This document shows, one piece after another, positions 25,881 through 34,415 of a DNA stretch of 64,000 bases (position 1 is its first letter; each line of letters begins with the position of its first letter). The notes below the pieces were generated by a model. It did not search any database. It worked only from the letters and a program-made list of their open reading frames with translations, and had not been told where the DNA came from. The position numbers and the translations under genes were made by a program. The stretch comes from Nocardioides panacisoli (lineage in GTDB: Bacteria > Actinomycetota > Actinomycetes > Propionibacteriales > Nocardioidaceae): assembly GCF_019448235.1 (NCBI RefSeq), contig NZ_CP080409.1:2542001-2606000 (forward strand), in the 5' to 3' direction.

Positions 25881-27409
25881 GTGCCGACGCCCTGCCCGGG
25901 CTGGTCGCGGTCGTGCTCGTCACCGCGGTCACCCTGGCGATCGGCACGTGGGGACTGCGGTTCTCCCGCACCACCAGCGACTTCTTCGTGGCCTCCCGCA
26001 CCGTCGACCCGCGACTCAACGCCTCCGCGATCGGCGGCGAGTACCTCTCGGCGGCGTCCTTCCTCGGCATCGCCGGTCTGCTGCTCGTCGACGGCGCCCG
26101 GATGCTGTGGTACCCGGTCGGCTGGACCGCGGGCTACCTCGTGCTGCTGGTGCTGGTCGCAGCGCCGTTGCGGCGGTCGGGCGCCTACACCCTGCCCGAC
26201 TTCGCCGAGGCCCGACTCGCCTCCCGCGCCGTGCGCACCACCTGCTCGGTGCTGGTCGTCGGCGTCGGCTGGCTCTACCTGCTGCCGCAGTTCGAGGGGG
26301 CCGGCATCACCCTCGAGGCCGCCATCGGCGCCCCGGAGTGGGCCGGCCCCGTCATCGTCGGCGCGGTCGTGCTGGTCAACGTGGTCTCCGGCGGCATGCG
26401 CTCGATCACCTTCGTGCAGGCCTTCCAGTACTGGCTCAAGCTCACCGCACTGCTCGTCCCGGCGATGGTGCTGCTCGCGGTCTGGTTCGGCGACGGCACC
26501 CCCGGTGCGACCGGCACCAGCAGCGACGGCTGGTCGGTGCCGTTCCACACCGACGGCGGCATCGGGATGTACACCACCTACTCCCTGATCGCCGGCATCT
26601 TCCTCGGCACCATGGGGCTGCCCCACGTGGTCGTGCGGTTCTACACCAACCCCGACGGCCGGGCCGCGCGGCGTACGACGCTCGCGGTGCTGGCGCTGCT
26701 GGGCGTGTTCTACATCTGGCCGCCGGTCTACGCCGGCCTGGGCCGCATCTACGGCGGCCAGCTCATCGAGGACGGCCGCTCCAACGTGCTGGTGCTCGAG
26801 CTGCCGCGACTGATGCTGTCGGGCTTCGGCGCAGAGGTGCTGACCGGACTGGTGACCGCCGGCGCCTTCGCGGCGTTCCTCTCGACCGCCTCGGGGCTGG
26901 CGATCGCGGTGTCGGGCGTGCTCACCCAGGACGTGACCTCGCGGCTGCGCGAGCGGACCGGCGGGTCGTCGCGCTCGGCGATCGGCGACTTCCGGGTCGC
27001 GGCCGTCATCGCCGTCACCATCCCGGTGGCGGTCTCGCTGGTGGTCTCCGACATCGGCGTCGCCCACACCGTCGGCCTCGCGTTCGCGGTCGCGGCCTCC
27101 ACGTTCTGCCCGCTGCTGCTGCTGGGCATCTGGTGGCACGGCCTGACCGCCCCCGGCGCCATCTGGGGCCTCGTCGTGGGCGGCCTCTCCTCGGGCACGG
27201 CCGCCGTGCTCGACCTCTCCGGCGCCGACCCGGGCGGCTGGCCCGGCGCCTTCATGAGCTACCCCGCGGCGTGGAGCATCCCGCTGGCCTTCACGGTGAT
27301 GATCCTCGCCTCGCTCGCCACCCGGGGCGCCCGTCCGCTCCACGCCCGCCGGTTCCTCGTCTCGCTGCACACCCCCGAGGGCCTCGACGCCGAGCGGGCA
27401 CCGCAGTGA
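25877..27409 (+). CDS. Sodium:solute symporter (SSS family)
   Basis: 510 aa with about 13 helices. Typical SSS signatures are TTSDFFVASRTVDPRLNASAIGG near the N-terminus, FLGTMGLPHVVVRFYTNPDG in the middle, and AAFLSTASGLAIAVSGVLTQDV, the conserved region around helix 8. The type is that of the acetate/monocarboxylate permeases (ActP, MctP). Control by the LytS/LytTR pair upstream suggests uptake of acetate, pyruvate or a similar acid, but the substrate is not certain. The start is GTG in the GTGA overlap with the small companion. Confidence 0.9.
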   Translation: MSADALPGLVAVVLVTAVTLAIGTWGLRFSRTTSDFFVASRTVDPRLNASAIGGEYLSAASFLGIAGLLLVDGARMLWYPVGWTAGYLVLLVLVAAPLRRSGAYTLPDFAEARLASRAVRTTCSVLVVGVGWLYLLPQFEGAGITLEAAIGAPEWAGPVIVGAVVLVNVVSGGMRSITFVQAFQYWLKLTALLVPAMVLLAVWFGDGTPGATGTSSDGWSVPFHTDGGIGMYTTYSLIAGIFLGTMGLPHVVVRFYTNPDGRAARRTTLAVLALLGVFYIWPPVYAGLGRIYGGQLIEDGRSNVLVLELPRLMLSGFGAEVLTGLVTAGAFAAFLSTASGLAIAVSGVLTQDVTSRLRERTGGSSRSAIGDFRVAAVIAVTIPVAVSLVVSDIGVAHTVGLAFAVAASTFCPLLLLGIWWHGLTAPGAIWGLVVGGLSSGTAAVLDLSGADPGGWPGAFMSYPAAWSIPLAFTVMILASLATRGARPLHARRFLVSLHTPEGLDAERAPQ

Positions 27410-27461
27410 CGGCCCACCGCGCCGTACGCCGTCGCTGACCGCACGGATACCCACATCTGGG

Positions 27462-27480
27462 GGTGGCCGCCCACCTTTTT
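27462..27480 (+). terminator. Intrinsic terminator after the symporter
   Basis: GGTGG-CCGC-CCACC followed directly by TTTTT, 52 bp after the symporter stop. A competing stem (CCCA-CATC-TGGG) lies just upstream. It separates the symporter operon from the nucleotidase gene. Confidence 0.6.
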
Positions 27481-27563
27481 CGCCGCCGCTCCCTTGCGCG
27501 ACACCTGAGCGTCACCTGAGGATGCAGGATTGAGCGCGTCCGTTCTACTCGAGGGAGACCCCT

Positions 27564-29453
27564 GTGCTGCGTCCATCCATCCGACTGCTGCTGGCCATCG
27601 TCGCCAGCGTCTCGTTGCTCCTCGCCGGCTCCGCCGGCGTGGCCTCCGCCGACCGGGGCCACGGCAAGGGCAAACAGGCCCACGGGCAGCACGTGAAGCA
27701 CGACAAGTCCAAGGCCCACAAGAAGGGCAAGAAGTCCCGCAAGCACGGCAAGCGCCACTCGGGCCGCGGCGACTTCACGCTGACGATCCTGCACAACAAC
27801 GACGGTGAGTCCAGCCTGCTGCCCGGTGAGGTCGACGGCGCCGAGTACGGCGGCATCGCCCGGTTCGTGACCAAGGTCGGCGCCGAGCGCCGTGAGGCGG
27901 GCAAGCGTTCCTACGACCGCGGCGAGTCCCGCCGCCGGGGCGTGGTGACCCTCAACTCCGGCGACAACTTCCTCGCCGGCCTGACCCGCGAGGCCTCCAA
28001 CGAGGCCGGCGTCGACTACGACGCGCGTGCGGTCCAGCTCGTCGGGTACGACGCGCTCGGCATCGGCAACCACGAGTTCGACTTCGGCCCCGGTGTCTTC
28101 GCCGACTTCGCCGAGGCGGTCCAGTCCGGCCGCAAGACCCTGCCGCTGGTCTCGGCCAACCTCGACTTCTCCACCGAGCCCTCGACCGCGGACCTGGACC
28201 AGCTGGTCCCGAGCACCATCGTCAAGGAGCGTGGCGAGCGCATCGGCGTGGTCGGCCTGACCACCGACGAGCTCGACCAGGTCTCCTCGCCCGGCGACAT
28301 CGGCATCGGCGACGACCTCGCCGGCATCGCGCAGGCCCAGGTCGACCGCCTCGAGCGCAAGGGCGTGGACAAGATCGTCCTCGTCTCCCACCTGCAGGGC
28401 CTGCAGAGCGAGCTCGACCTGGTCGGCTCGCTCAGCGGCGTCGACGTCGTCATCGGCGGCGGTGGTGACGAGATCCTCGCCGAGCCCGGCGACGACCTGG
28501 TCCCCGGCGACGAGGAGAACATCTTCGGCGACTACCCGCAGCTGGCCGAGGACGCCGACGGCGACACCGTCCCCGTCGTGACCACGCCGGGCAACTACCG
28601 CTACGTCGGTGTCCTGCAGGTGACCTTCGACCGGAAGGGCGAGGTGATCGACATCGATGGCGACGACTCGGGCATCGAGGTGGTCGACGAGTCCAGCCGC
28701 CCCGACCGCGAGGCCGTGCGCACCATCGAGGAGCCCGTCGCCGAGGCCCGCGCCGAGCTCGAGGCCGAGGTCGTGGCCTCGACCGAGGTCGTGCTCGACA
28801 ATGCGCGGGCCGTCAAGCGCGTGCGTGAGGCGAACCTCGGCAACCTGATCGCCGACGCCCACCTCGCGGGCGCCAGCGAGCAGGCGAGCGAGCTGGGACT
28901 GTCGACGCCGCAGGTCTTCTTCATGAACGGTGGCGGCATCCGGGGCGAGGACCTCGACGTCCCGGTCGGCGACATCTCCGTCGCGGACACCTTCTCGCTG
29001 CAGCCCTTCGGCAACTTCCTCAGCGTCGCCGAGGACGTCCCGTTCCAGACCATCCGCGACATCGTCGAGAACGGTGTGGACGACGGCGTGGGCACCGAGG
29101 ACGGCGGCTTCATCCAGGTCTCGGACGGCACCGAGGTGCTGATCAACCTGGACGGGACCGTGGAGAGCCTGGTGCTGGCCGACGGCACGGTGGTCGTCGA
29201 CGGCGGCGCCACGCAGTCGGGCACGGCCACCATCGCGCAGCTGAACTTCTCCGCCGGTGGCGGTGACGGTCAGCCGGACCTCAGCGAGGTGCCGGGCGTG
29301 ACGGTGACGCAGACGCCGCTGGGCGACCAGGTCTCGCTGCGCAACTTCCTGGAGGCCACGGGCACCGTGACCGCCGCGGAGTACCCCCGCGCCGGCGAGG
29401 GCCGGATCCTGTTCAACAACCCGGGTGGGCCCGGACAGGACCCCGCCAACTGA
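27564..29453 (+). CDS. Secreted bifunctional UDP-sugar hydrolase/5'-nucleotidase-like metallophosphatase
   Basis: 629 aa exported by a Sec signal peptide (cleavage near VASA-D, residue 29), then a 40-residue stretch of Lys, His, Gly and Arg that could bind metal or the wall. The metallophosphatase domain shows ILHNNDGESS, LNSGDNFLAG (near 135), GIGNHEFDFG (near 175) and VSHLQG (near 275). The 5'-nucleotidase C-terminal domain has NLGNLIADAH, FMNGGGIRG and FSLQPFGNFL. In the first metal motif the usual DxH is Asp-Gly-Glu. GTG start with GGGAG upstream. It should release phosphate and nucleosides outside the cell. Confidence 0.9.
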   Translation: MLRPSIRLLLAIVASVSLLLAGSAGVASADRGHGKGKQAHGQHVKHDKSKAHKKGKKSRKHGKRHSGRGDFTLTILHNNDGESSLLPGEVDGAEYGGIARFVTKVGAERREAGKRSYDRGESRRRGVVTLNSGDNFLAGLTREASNEAGVDYDARAVQLVGYDALGIGNHEFDFGPGVFADFAEAVQSGRKTLPLVSANLDFSTEPSTADLDQLVPSTIVKERGERIGVVGLTTDELDQVSSPGDIGIGDDLAGIAQAQVDRLERKGVDKIVLVSHLQGLQSELDLVGSLSGVDVVIGGGGDEILAEPGDDLVPGDEENIFGDYPQLAEDADGDTVPVVTTPGNYRYVGVLQVTFDRKGEVIDIDGDDSGIEVVDESSRPDREAVRTIEEPVAEARAELEAEVVASTEVVLDNARAVKRVREANLGNLIADAHLAGASEQASELGLSTPQVFFMNGGGIRGEDLDVPVGDISVADTFSLQPFGNFLSVAEDVPFQTIRDIVENGVDDGVGTEDGGFIQVSDGTEVLINLDGTVESLVLADGTVVVDGGATQSGTATIAQLNFSAGGGDGQPDLSEVPGVTVTQTPLGDQVSLRNFLEATGTVTAAEYPRAGEGRILFNNPGGPGQDPAN

Positions 29454-29490
29454 GCAGCCGCTCACCTGAGGGACACCGGGAGGCGCCGCG

Positions 29491-29635
29491 CGTGTGACCC
29501 CGGGCCGGGGACGGCCCGGGGGAGCATCGCCGGAGACACGCGCGGCGCGCCACCGACCACGGACCCCGACACCTCGCGCCGTGCGTGGCGCAGGGGCTCT
29601 GCGACCCCGGGCCGTCAGCGGTCCGGGGTCACACG
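29491..29635. repeat. Structured element C1: conserved 87-bp core inside a 31-bp inverted repeat
   Basis: Arms 29491-29521 and 29605-29635 pair over 28 Watson-Crick positions plus one G-T wobble. Between them lies a core (GAGCATCGCCGGAGACACG to GCAGGGGCTCTGCGACC) that recurs at 54518-54676 with only three differences, all in predicted loops, while the arms there are unrelated in sequence. Within the core GCGCCAC/GTGGCGC, CACGG/CCGTG, CGCCG/CGGCG and GAGC/GCTC can pair. It fills the space between the nucleotidase and the chelatase, and its right arm covers the chelatase stop codon. Confidence 0.85.
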
Positions 29636-30288
29636 TACGAACGCAACTCCCCCGCGCGCTGGCAGACCAGGTCCACGACCAGCGGGTGGACCCCGAGGAC
29701 GTCGGCGACCACGGTGGCTCCCGCCGCGTGGGCCTCGTCGCGGGCCCGGTCGAGGAAGAACCCGGGCGAGAGCAGGTAGGGCGAGACCACGTCACCGCTG
29801 CGCACGACGGCGTCGGGACGCTCCCCGAGGCCGCCCAGCGTCGCGAGGCGGACCTCGCTCCCCCAGGCCTCGGCCAGCAGGTCGCACGCCTCGCCGAGGT
29901 GGTCCATCGCGGCGGGCTCGCGCGAGCCGGCCGCGACCATCACCACGGGCGTGCCCGGCGCTGCGCCGGCCTCCCGCAGTCGCTCGACCTGTGCCGCGGC
30001 GAGGAGTGCGTGGGGGCCGAAGGCGCCGCCCAGGGTGACCGGGGCGCCGGCGCGGGCCGCCATCCGCGGCAGGTCGGCCCGCACGTGGTAGCCGGTCGAG
30101 AGCAGCAGCGGCACGGCCACGGCGGGCTCGGTCAGCCCGGCGACGACGTCCTCGAAGAGCGGGTCGCAGAGCTCGACGTACGACGCCACCGCCGGTTCGC
30201 CGAGCTGCTCGGCGGCCGCGGCGGTCAGCGCGACGGCGATCTCGTTGCCGGCGACCTGCCGGGTGCCGTGGGCGACGGTGATCAGCAT
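29629..30288 (-). CDS. Sirohydrochlorin chelatase, CbiX/SirB family
   Basis: 219 aa. VAHGTRQVAGNEIAV at the N-terminus contains the metal/porphyrin histidine (near residue 7), and LLSTGYHVRADLP near 85 holds the second conserved histidine. Two tandem chelatase-like halves are visible (GDVVSPYLLSPGFFLDRARDEA). It should insert iron into sirohydrochlorin to make the siroheme cofactor of NirB. It is last in the nitrate operon, overlapping the HemD-wHTH gene by ATGA. The stop codon is covered by the right arm of structured element C1. Confidence 0.88.
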   Translation of the reverse strand: MLITVAHGTRQVAGNEIAVALTAAAAEQLGEPAVASYVELCDPLFEDVVAGLTEPAVAVPLLLSTGYHVRADLPRMAARAGAPVTLGGAFGPHALLAAAQVERLREAGAAPGTPVVMVAAGSREPAAMDHLGEACDLLAEAWGSEVRLATLGGLGERPDAVVRSGDVVSPYLLSPGFFLDRARDEAHAAGATVVADVLGVHPLVVDLVCQRAGELRSYV

Positions 30289-31421
30289 CAGGCGGTCCCG
30301 ACGGGGTCGACGGCGAGCCGGTAGCCCCGCTTGACGACGGTCTGGATGCACCGCGTGCCCAGCGCGGCACGCAGCCGGGCGACGGCCATCTCGACGGCGT
30401 GCTCGGAGCCGGCGGTGCCCGAGGGGAGTGCCGCGAGCAGCTCGCGACGGGAGACCACGGTGCCGGGGTTGACGAGCAGGGCCTGCAGCACGGCGTACGG
30501 CGCCGGGGAGAGCTTGATCTCCGCGCCGTCGAGCCGGACGTCGTCACCGTGCAGCAGCAGCGTGTGGCCGGCGACGCCGAGCGAGGTGCCGACCGCACGT
30601 GAGGGGAGCTCGGCCTCGAGCTGCTTGACCATCGCGGCCAGGCGGGAGCGGCCGGGGTAGATCGAGGGCACGCCCCACATCTCGAAGGCGGCGGCCGTGA
30701 CGGGGCCGACCGAGGAGGCGACGACGTCGGCGGTGAAGGCGGCGATGACCTCGTCGCGGTGGCCGGCCGAGACGGCGGCCTCCATCAGTGCCGAGACGGC
30801 GGGCGCCGCGGTGAAGGTGACGGCGTCGAGGTCGCGGGCGACGATGCGCTCGATCAGGGCGAACATCGGCTCGGGGTCCTCGGCGGGCAGGACGCGGTAG
30901 ACGGCGACCGTGGTCACCTCGGCGCCCTGGCGGCGCAGGGCGTGGGCCGCCATCGACAGGGACTGGCCGTGCTCCTGGACCACGATCCGCCGGCCGGTGA
31001 GGTCGCGGCCGCGCAGGTGGGAGAGGACGTCGTCGAACTCCTCCGACTCCGGCGCCCACAGCTCGCGGAGGCCGTGGCGGCGCAGCGCGCCCACGCTCTT
31101 GGGGCCGCGGGCCAGGATCTCCGCGGTGCCCAGCTTGTCCAGCAGCGGTTCGAGCAGCCCCCACCGCTCGGCGGCCTCGAACCACGCCCGCATGCCGATG
31201 CCGGTGGTGGCGAGGAAGATGTCGATCGGCTGGTCGAGTACGCCGCGGGTGGCCGTGCGCAGCGCGTCCTCGTCGATCCAGTTGGGGTGCTCGGAGAGCG
31301 CCGGTGCGTGCATCACCTGCGCCCCACGCCGCTCCAGCAGCGAGATCTGCTCCTCCGAACGGCGCGACGCGGTCACCCCGATGCGGAATCCGGACAGCGG
31401 CCCCGGCGGCCCGTCGGTCAC
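30288..31421 (-). CDS. nnaR: Uroporphyrinogen-III synthase fused to OmpR-type winged helix (NnaR-like regulator)
   Basis: 377 aa. Residues 1-260 form a HemD domain (RIGVTASRRSEEQISLLERRG, FLATTGIGMRAWFE, VTFTAAPAVSALMEA). Residues 285-377 form an OmpR/PhoB winged helix (LLLHGDDVRLDGAEIKLSPA, VVSRRELLAALP, HAVEMAVARLRAAL, IQTVVKRGYRL). The same fusion is the NnaR regulator of nitrite/nitrate assimilation in Streptomyces and Mycobacterium smegmatis (Rv0260c type). It most likely controls this operon, perhaps with GlnR, and may sense or make a tetrapyrrole precursor. GTG start in a GTGA overlap with nirD. Confidence 0.88.
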   Translation of the reverse strand: MTDGPPGPLSGFRIGVTASRRSEEQISLLERRGAQVMHAPALSEHPNWIDEDALRTATRGVLDQPIDIFLATTGIGMRAWFEAAERWGLLEPLLDKLGTAEILARGPKSVGALRRHGLRELWAPESEEFDDVLSHLRGRDLTGRRIVVQEHGQSLSMAAHALRRQGAEVTTVAVYRVLPAEDPEPMFALIERIVARDLDAVTFTAAPAVSALMEAAVSAGHRDEVIAAFTADVVASSVGPVTAAAFEMWGVPSIYPGRSRLAAMVKQLEAELPSRAVGTSLGVAGHTLLLHGDDVRLDGAEIKLSPAPYAVLQALLVNPGTVVSRRELLAALPSGTAGSEHAVEMAVARLRAALGTRCIQTVVKRGYRLAVDPVGTA

Positions 31422-31828
31422 GTCTGCTGCCTCCTTCGTGGTCCCACGAGGACCATCCTCTCCGAGCCGCGCTGGACCTGCACGTCGTAGGTCGGGACGC
31501 GGACCTCGGGATCGTCCAGGCAGGTGCCGGTGCGCAGGTCGAAGGCCTGTTTGAGCAGCGGGCTCGCCACGAACGCGACCTCCTCCCCGTCGACGGTGCG
31601 GGTACCCACGATGCCACGCGACAGCACCGAGGCCTTCCCGAATGGGTCGTAGTTCGACAGTGCGTGGACGGTGTCGTCGTGGGTGCGGAACACGGCCACG
31701 GCGGCACCGTCGACGAGCGCCGTGACGCCCCCCTCGACCGGGATCCGGTCCAACGGGCACACGGTCACCCAGCCCTCCGGCACCCGATCGGCCCGCGCGG
31801 TGACGTCGCTCGTCGACGGGCCGGTCAT
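31418..31828 (-). CDS. nirD: Nitrite reductase small subunit
   Basis: 136 aa Rieske-like protein with the NirD pattern (TVCPLDRIPVEGGVTALV, DDTVHALSNYDPFGKASVLSRG, SPLLKQAFDLRTGTCLDD). As in other NirD proteins the Rieske cluster ligands are absent: Ser/Asn and Lys stand where Cys-His pairs would be. It works with NirB in the cytoplasm to reduce nitrite to ammonium with NADH. It overlaps nirB by ATGA and the regulator by GTGA. Confidence 0.95.
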   Translation of the reverse strand: MTGPSTSDVTARADRVPEGWVTVCPLDRIPVEGGVTALVDGAAVAVFRTHDDTVHALSNYDPFGKASVLSRGIVGTRTVDGEEVAFVASPLLKQAFDLRTGTCLDDPEVRVPTYDVQVQRGSERMVLVGPRRRQQT

Positions 31829-34395
31829 CGGGGCTCCCCCACCGCGATGGTGGAGCCCAGCAGCACGGGTCCGTCGGACTCCTCCGGGGCGATCTGCCCA
31901 CGCTCGTCGCGGAAGCTGATGTTGGGGTCCGGCGTGCCCGGCGCGTTCACGAACGACACGAAGCGCTGCAGCTTCTCGGGATCGGCCAGCGTGGCGCGCC
32001 ACTCGTCGAAGTAGGAGTCCACGTGCCGGGCCATGGCCGCGTCCAGCTCCGAGCCGAGCCCGAGGGCGTCCTCGACGACGACCTCCCGGATCCGGTCCAG
32101 GCCGCCGTCGAGGGAGTCGCGCCAGCGCGCGGTGCGCTCGAGCCGGTCGGCGGTGCGGACGTAGTACATCAGGAACCGGTCGAGGTAGGTGATGAGAGTG
32201 TCCTTGTCCAGGTCCCCGGCGAGCAGCTGGGCGTGGGCCGGCGTGGCCCCGCCGTTGCCGCAGACGTAGAGGTTCCACCCCTTCTCGGTGGCGATGATGC
32301 CGAAGTCCTTGCTCCGGGCCTCGGCGCACTCGCGGGCACAGCCCGACACCCCGCCCTTGAGCTTGTGCGGTGAGCGCAGCCCCCGGTAGCGCAGCTCGAG
32401 CTCGATCGCGAGGCCGACCGAGTCCTGTACGCCGTAGCGGCACCACGTCGAGCCGACGCACGACTTCACGGTGCGCAGCGCCTTGCCGTAGGCGTGGCCG
32501 GACTCCATGCCGGCGTCGACCAGGCGCCGCCAGATCGCGGGCAGGTCCTCCATCCGGGCGCCGAAGAGGTCGATGCGCTGACCTCCGGTGATCTTGGTGT
32601 AGAGCCCGAACTCCTGGGCGACCTCACCGATCACGATCAGCTTGTCCGGGGTGATCTCACCGCCGGGCACCCGCGGCACGACCGAGTAGGTGCCGTTGCG
32701 CTGCAGGTTGGCCAGGTAGGCGTCGTTGGTGTCCTGCAGGACGTCGTTGCCGCGGTCGAGGACATGGTGGTTGAGCTGGCTGGCCAGGATCGAGGCGACG
32801 GTCGGCTTGCAGACGTCGCAGCCCCGGCCGGTGCCGTGGGCCTCGATGACGGCGTCGAAGCTGCGGTGGCCGTGCACCAGGACGACCTCGAAGAGCTCCT
32901 GCCGGCTGAGCGGGAAGTGCTCGCACAGGGAGCGGTCGACGGTGCGCCCCAGGGCGGCGAAGTGGTCCTCGACGAGCTTCTTCACCGTCGGCTTGCAGGA
33001 GCCGCAGGTCGCGCCGGCACGCGTGCAGGCCGTCACGCAGCCCGCGTCGGTGCAGGGTCCCCCGTCATGGGTGGTCGCGTCCTCGGCGACCGCCGCGATG
33101 ATCTCGCCCTTGGTGACGTCGTTGCACGAGCACACCTGCGCGCTGTCGGGCATCTCGACCTCGGCGCCGCCGCGGCCGGCGGGCAGGATCAGCTCCTCGG
33201 GGTTCTCGGGCAGCTCGATGCCGTCGCGGCCGTCCCCGGCCACCATCGGGCGCAGGACGCCGTACTGGCTCGCGTCGCCGACGAGGACGCCACCGAGGAG
33301 GTGCTTGCCGTCCTCGCTGACGACGAGCTTCTTGTAGACGCCGGCGACGGCGTCGGCGAAGACCAGGTCGACGGCGCCCTCGGTCTCGCCGTGGGCGTCG
33401 CCGAAGGAGGCGACGTCGACCCCGAGCAGCTTCAGCTTGGTCGACATGTCGGCGCCGGTGAAGCGGCCCTCCCCGCCGACCAGCCGGTCGACCAGCACCT
33501 CGGCCATGTCGTAGCCGGGGGCGACCAGGCCGTACATCGTGCCCTGCACGGCCGCGCACTCGCCGATGGCGTGGATGTGGGGCTGGGAGGTCTGCAGCGT
33601 CTCGTCGACCAGCACGCCGCCGCGCTCGGCCACCTCCAGGCCGGCCGCGCGGGCGAGTGCGTCCCGCGGCCGGATGCCGGCGGAGAACACCACGAGGTCG
33701 ACCTCGAGCGGGTTGCGGTCCTTGAGCGCGAGGCGCTCCACGCGTCCCCGTCCCAGGACGGCCTCGGTCATGGCACCGGTGTGCACGGTGAGGCCGAGCT
33801 GGTCGATGTGCCGGCTGAGCGTGCGGCCGCCGACGTCGTCGACCTGGACCGCCATCAGCCGCGGCGCGAGCTCGACGACGTGGGTCTCGACGTCGAGCTG
33901 GAGCAACGCGTTCGCGGCCTCCAGCCCGAGCAGGCCACCGCCGATCACGGCGCCGACGCGCGCCCGCTTCGACGCCTCGCGGATGGCCTCGAGGTCCTCG
34001 ATGGTGCGGTAGACGAAGCAGTTGTCGAGGTCGTGGCCGGGCACCGGCGGGACGAACGGCGCGGCGCCGGTGGCGAGGACGAGCTCGTCGTAGGGGACGT
34101 CGTCACCGCTGGCGAGGGTGACGATCCGCTGCCGCGGGGAGATCGCGACGACCTCGGTGCCGAGGCGCAGCGTCACCCGGGGGTCGTCGTACGCGCCACC
34201 GGGGAGCAGGGAGAGCGCCTCCGCGCCCACCTCGAAGTACGACGTCAGCCCGACCCGGTCGTAGGCCGCGCGGGGCTCCTCGCCGAGGACGGTGATGTCG
34301 TGGGTGTCGGTCAGGCCGCGCTCGATGGCTGCCTGCACGAACCGGTGGCCGACCATGCCGTGGCCGACCACGACCAGGTGCTTGCGGTGACTCAT
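31825..34395 (-). CDS. nirB: NADH-dependent nitrite reductase large subunit
   Basis: 856 aa, standard length. N-terminal FAD/NADH oxidoreductase (VVVGHGMVGHRFV, VIGGGLLGLEAANAL). Two BFD-like [2Fe-2S] regions follow: CSCNDVTKGEI...CGSCKP near 425-490, and GCDVCKP near 530. The C-terminal siroheme/[4Fe-4S] domain has VKSCVGSTWCRYGVQDS and LKGGVSGCARECAEARSKD (Cys ligands about 640-690). It reduces nitrite to ammonium by six electrons. The ATG has AGAGGAA upstream. It is 20 bp after the FAD reductase gene, in a tight operon. Confidence 0.97.
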   Translation of the reverse strand: MSHRKHLVVVGHGMVGHRFVQAAIERGLTDTHDITVLGEEPRAAYDRVGLTSYFEVGAEALSLLPGGAYDDPRVTLRLGTEVVAISPRQRIVTLASGDDVPYDELVLATGAAPFVPPVPGHDLDNCFVYRTIEDLEAIREASKRARVGAVIGGGLLGLEAANALLQLDVETHVVELAPRLMAVQVDDVGGRTLSRHIDQLGLTVHTGAMTEAVLGRGRVERLALKDRNPLEVDLVVFSAGIRPRDALARAAGLEVAERGGVLVDETLQTSQPHIHAIGECAAVQGTMYGLVAPGYDMAEVLVDRLVGGEGRFTGADMSTKLKLLGVDVASFGDAHGETEGAVDLVFADAVAGVYKKLVVSEDGKHLLGGVLVGDASQYGVLRPMVAGDGRDGIELPENPEELILPAGRGGAEVEMPDSAQVCSCNDVTKGEIIAAVAEDATTHDGGPCTDAGCVTACTRAGATCGSCKPTVKKLVEDHFAALGRTVDRSLCEHFPLSRQELFEVVLVHGHRSFDAVIEAHGTGRGCDVCKPTVASILASQLNHHVLDRGNDVLQDTNDAYLANLQRNGTYSVVPRVPGGEITPDKLIVIGEVAQEFGLYTKITGGQRIDLFGARMEDLPAIWRRLVDAGMESGHAYGKALRTVKSCVGSTWCRYGVQDSVGLAIELELRYRGLRSPHKLKGGVSGCARECAEARSKDFGIIATEKGWNLYVCGNGGATPAHAQLLAGDLDKDTLITYLDRFLMYYVRTADRLERTARWRDSLDGGLDRIREVVVEDALGLGSELDAAMARHVDSYFDEWRATLADPEKLQRFVSFVNAPGTPDPNISFRDERGQIAPEESDGPVLLGSTIAVGEPR

Positions 34396-34415
34396 GGGGT
34401 TCCTCTCGGTGGGGA

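Noticed and set aside
29491..29635. Interpretation of the structured element as a MITE with terminal inverted repeats
   Set aside because: In a MITE the terminal repeats are the conserved, transposase-recognised part. Here the arms differ completely between the two copies and only the core is shared.
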